A stretch of 64,000 bases of DNA. Source: an uncultured Lachnospiraceae bacterium. GTDB taxonomy: Bacteria > Bacillota > Clostridia > Lachnospirales > Lachnospiraceae. The position numbers and the translations under genes are program-made. Under the pieces are notes generated by a model. The model saw nothing but the letters and a program-made list of their open reading frames with translations. It was not told where the DNA came from and did no database searches. The stretch is taken from contig CAKRHW010000002.1 in the NCBI GenBank assembly GCA_934339365.1, forward strand, positions 62,001-126,000, given 5' to 3'. Every line of letters begins with the position of its first letter. Position 1 is the stretch's first letter. Positions 62,084 through 64,000 of this stretch are shown here, one piece after another.

Positions 62084-64000
62084 CTATTTATGTGGATTTA
62101 TCTTTTTGGTTGCAGTTGCAAGCATTAATTTGATACGGTTTAACTGGTTTACTTCGCTGGCACCTGGATCATAATCAACCGCTACAATATTCGCTTCTGG
62201 ATGTCTGCGACGTAATTCCTTAATAACTCCTTTTCCCACGATATGATTTGGAAGGCAGGCAAAAGGTTGTGCACAAATGATATTTGGAACATTGCTATGT
62301 ATTAACTCAAGCATTTCTCCAGTTAAAAACCATCCTTCACCAGTTTGATTTCCAAGGGAAACAATATCTTTTGCGAGTGCAGCTGTATCTGCAATCTTAG
62401 ATGGAGGTGTAAAGTGCTTACTATTTTCAAAGGCAGTAACGGCAGGCTTACGCATATGTTCTAAGTATGCGGTTGCAAGATTTAAAATTTGTGCGGTGGA
62501 CTTTTTCATTCCTAAATAGTCAGCTTTAAAATTACTGTTATAAAAGCAGTAGAAGAAAAAGTCTAACAAATCTGGAACGACTGCTTCGGCACCTTCGCTT
62601 TCAAGCAATTCAACAACGTGATTGTTTGCAGCCGGAGCAAATTTCACAAGAATTTCTCCAACAACACCTACACGAGGTTTCTTTAAATCTTCATGGATCG
62701 GAATTTGATCAAAATCAGCAACAATTTGTTTTAAGTTCTTTTTAAAGCGTGCATTGTTGACAGAACTTTTCTGTAAATCCTGAATACATTTCTTTTTCCA
62801 TTTTTCATGTAAAGCATCTGTCGCACCTTTTTCTTTTTCGTATGGTCTCATGCGGTAAACACAGCGCATAAATACATCTCCGTATATAATGGATTGAATG
62901 GCTTTAAAAATAAGCTTTGGAGTAAATTTTAATCCCTCATTTGTTTCGATTCCACTGACACTTAATGCAATAACAGGAATGTGACCATAGCCGGCTTTTT
63001 GAAGAGCACGACGAATAAATCCAACGTAATTCGATGCACGACAACCACCACCAGTCTGAGTCATGGCGACTGCAAGCTTATCTGTATCGTATTTACCGGA
63101 TAAAATAGCATCCATAATTTGACCAACAACTAAAAGTGAAGGGTAGCAGGCATCGTTATTTACATATTTTAATCCTACATCTACGGCATTTCGATTATCA
63201 TTTGGCAAAACTACAAAATGATAGCCTGCTGCATTTAATGCGGGTTCTAACAAATCAAAATGAATTGGAGACATTTGAGGACATAAGATTGTGTAATGTT
63301 CATCCCGCATTTCCTTGGTGAATGGTACATGTGTAATATTCGACGGTTTAATTTCACGTTTAAATCCTTTTTTGTCCCGGACATTTAAAGCGGAAATCAG
63401 GGAACGAATACGAATTCTTGCTGCACCAAGGTTATTTACTTCATCGATTTTCAGTACGGTATATATTTTACCAGAGTTAGTCAGTATTTCAGAAACCTGA
63501 TCTGTTGTGACAGCGTCAAGACCACAACCAAAGGAGTTGAGTTGAATCAAATCAAGGTTATCAACTGTTTTGACATAATTAGCAGCAGCATATAGTCTAG
63601 AATGATAGGTCCATTGATCAAGAACACGTAAAGGACGTTCTACCTTTCCTAAGTGTGAAATACTATCCTCTGTTAATACGGCAATACCATAAGAATTAAT
63701 CAGTTCCGGAATACCATGATTAATCTCTGGATCAATATGATAAGGACGTCCGGCAAGGACAATTCCTCTTTTATGGTTTTCTTTTAAATATTTAAGAACT
63801 TCTTCTCCCTTTTTCTGGACATCTTCATGTGCATGCTGCATTTCTTTCCATCCTTCTTCAGCAGCAAAGATAATCTCATTTTGAGGAATATGAAATTCTT
63901 TCGTAAAAATTTCAACGAGACGATCTGTTAAAATCTTTTCATTGGTCATTGCCAGGAAAGGATTTAAGAAACGAATATGTTCTGTTTCAAGCTCCTCTAC
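62084..64000 (-). CDS. Acyl-CoA dehydratase activase-related protein, C-terminal part (runs off the window)
   Basis: On the minus strand, open to the window edge: 621 residues from the first ATG and 17 more codons in frame before it, so the gene begins beyond 64000. It resembles the C-terminal half (DUF2229/HgdC-activase partner, 2-hydroxyacyl-CoA dehydratase-like) of the large BadF/HgdC-type proteins of about 1,400 residues found in Clostridia. Cys-rich motifs include NSFGCGLDA (about residues 135-143), QTGGGCRASNYVG and ICAQPFACLP near the C-terminus, which may ligate a 4Fe-4S cluster. The ATPase domains would lie outside the window. Function unknown. Confidence 0.8.
   Translation of the reverse strand, partial: VEELETEHIRFLNPFLAMTNEKILTDRLVEIFTKEFHIPQNEIIFAAEEGWKEMQHAHEDVQKKGEEVLKYLKENHKRGIVLAGRPYHIDPEINHGIPELINSYGIAVLTEDSISHLGKVERPLRVLDQWTYHSRLYAAANYVKTVDNLDLIQLNSFGCGLDAVTTDQVSEILTNSGKIYTVLKIDEVNNLGAARIRIRSLISALNVRDKKGFKREIKPSNITHVPFTKEMRDEHYTILCPQMSPIHFDLLEPALNAAGYHFVVLPNDNRNAVDVGLKYVNNDACYPSLLVVGQIMDAILSGKYDTDKLAVAMTQTGGGCRASNYVGFIRRALQKAGYGHIPVIALSVSGIETNEGLKFTPKLIFKAIQSIIYGDVFMRCVYRMRPYEKEKGATDALHEKWKKKCIQDLQKSSVNNARFKKNLKQIVADFDQIPIHEDLKKPRVGVVGEILVKFAPAANNHVVELLESEGAEAVVPDLLDFFFYCFYNSNFKADYLGMKKSTAQILNLATAYLEHMRKPAVTAFENSKHFTPPSKIADTAALAKDIVSLGNQTGEGWFLTGEMLELIHSNVPNIICAQPFACLPNHIVGKGVIKELRRRHPEANIVAVDYDPGASEVNQLNRIKLMLATATKKINPHK

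Noticed and set aside
1..64000. Mobile elements, prophage or CRISPR
   Set aside because: No transposase, integrase, phage gene, spaced repeat array or clear compositional break was found.

Overview
The window is a compact, AT-rich (roughly one third G+C by eye) chromosomal segment of a spore-forming Firmicute. Gene content and order point to the Clostridia, most likely the family Lachnospiraceae: recJ-apt-relA, a HemZ-type radical SAM gene before hisS-aspS, the complete spoIIIAA-AH cluster, spoIVB-spo0A, and yicC-gmk-rpoZ-rimO-pgsA. Genus and species cannot be fixed from the sequence alone. I see no rRNA, tRNA, CRISPR array, transposase, integrase or phage gene, and base composition looks uniform throughout.

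Layout. 1-9.9 kb: end of recJ, apt, relA/spoT, a metallo-beta-lactamase-fold hydrolase, hemZ fused to an HD-GYP domain, hisS, aspS, and a membrane-anchored SGNH hydrolase. 10.0-12.2 kb: a small envelope module of PadR regulator, DUF1700, DUF4097 and PspC. 12.4-17.8 kb: ilvE, hflX, thyA, folA, a small membrane protein and a Cof-type phosphatase. 17.8-23.7 kb: CIRCE-groES-groEL, a two-component system with an unusual multi-membrane-span kinase, and a small membrane protein. 23.8-27.3 kb: guaB, a trigger-factor-like FKBP lipoprotein and a membrane-anchored amidase. 27.3-43.6 kb: the conserved sporulation block spoIIIAA-AH, an Asp23 protein, nusB, xseAB, ispA, dxs, tlyA, nadK, argR, recN, spoIVB and spo0A. 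43.8-46.7 kb: glgA, an HD protein and a CmpB-like membrane protein. 46.7-54.3 kb: rqcH on the minus strand, divergent from yicC-gmk-rpoZ-rimO-pgsA-cinA, then an aspartate-type aminotransferase. 54.3-58.7 kb: the most accessory-looking part, with a 0.5-kb non-coding stretch, an XRE regulator, a tail-anchored small protein, a second two-component system and a degenerate sirtuin-like protein. 58.8-64 kb: hisH, hisF, ung, a nitroreductase, then on the minus strand a YqeY protein and the C-terminal part of a very large CoA-dehydratase-activase-like protein that runs off the window.

How the genes work together. Much of the window is nucleotide, stress and envelope physiology: (p)ppGpp turnover beside purine salvage, folate/dTMP synthesis (thyA-folA), chaperonin under CIRCE/HrcA control, and two two-component systems. 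The sporulation block couples the mother-cell-to-forespore SpoIIIA channel and the SpoIVB signalling protease to the master regulator Spo0A, with isoprenoid and DNA repair genes embedded as in other Firmicutes.

No wholly new system is evident. The best candidates for something undescribed are the operon of tail-anchored protein, two-component system and sirtuin-like protein (55.2-58.7 kb); the HemZ-HD-GYP fusion; the autoregulated-looking PadR/DUF1700/DUF4097 module with a ~20-residue repeat; and the palindrome upstream of the XRE regulator.
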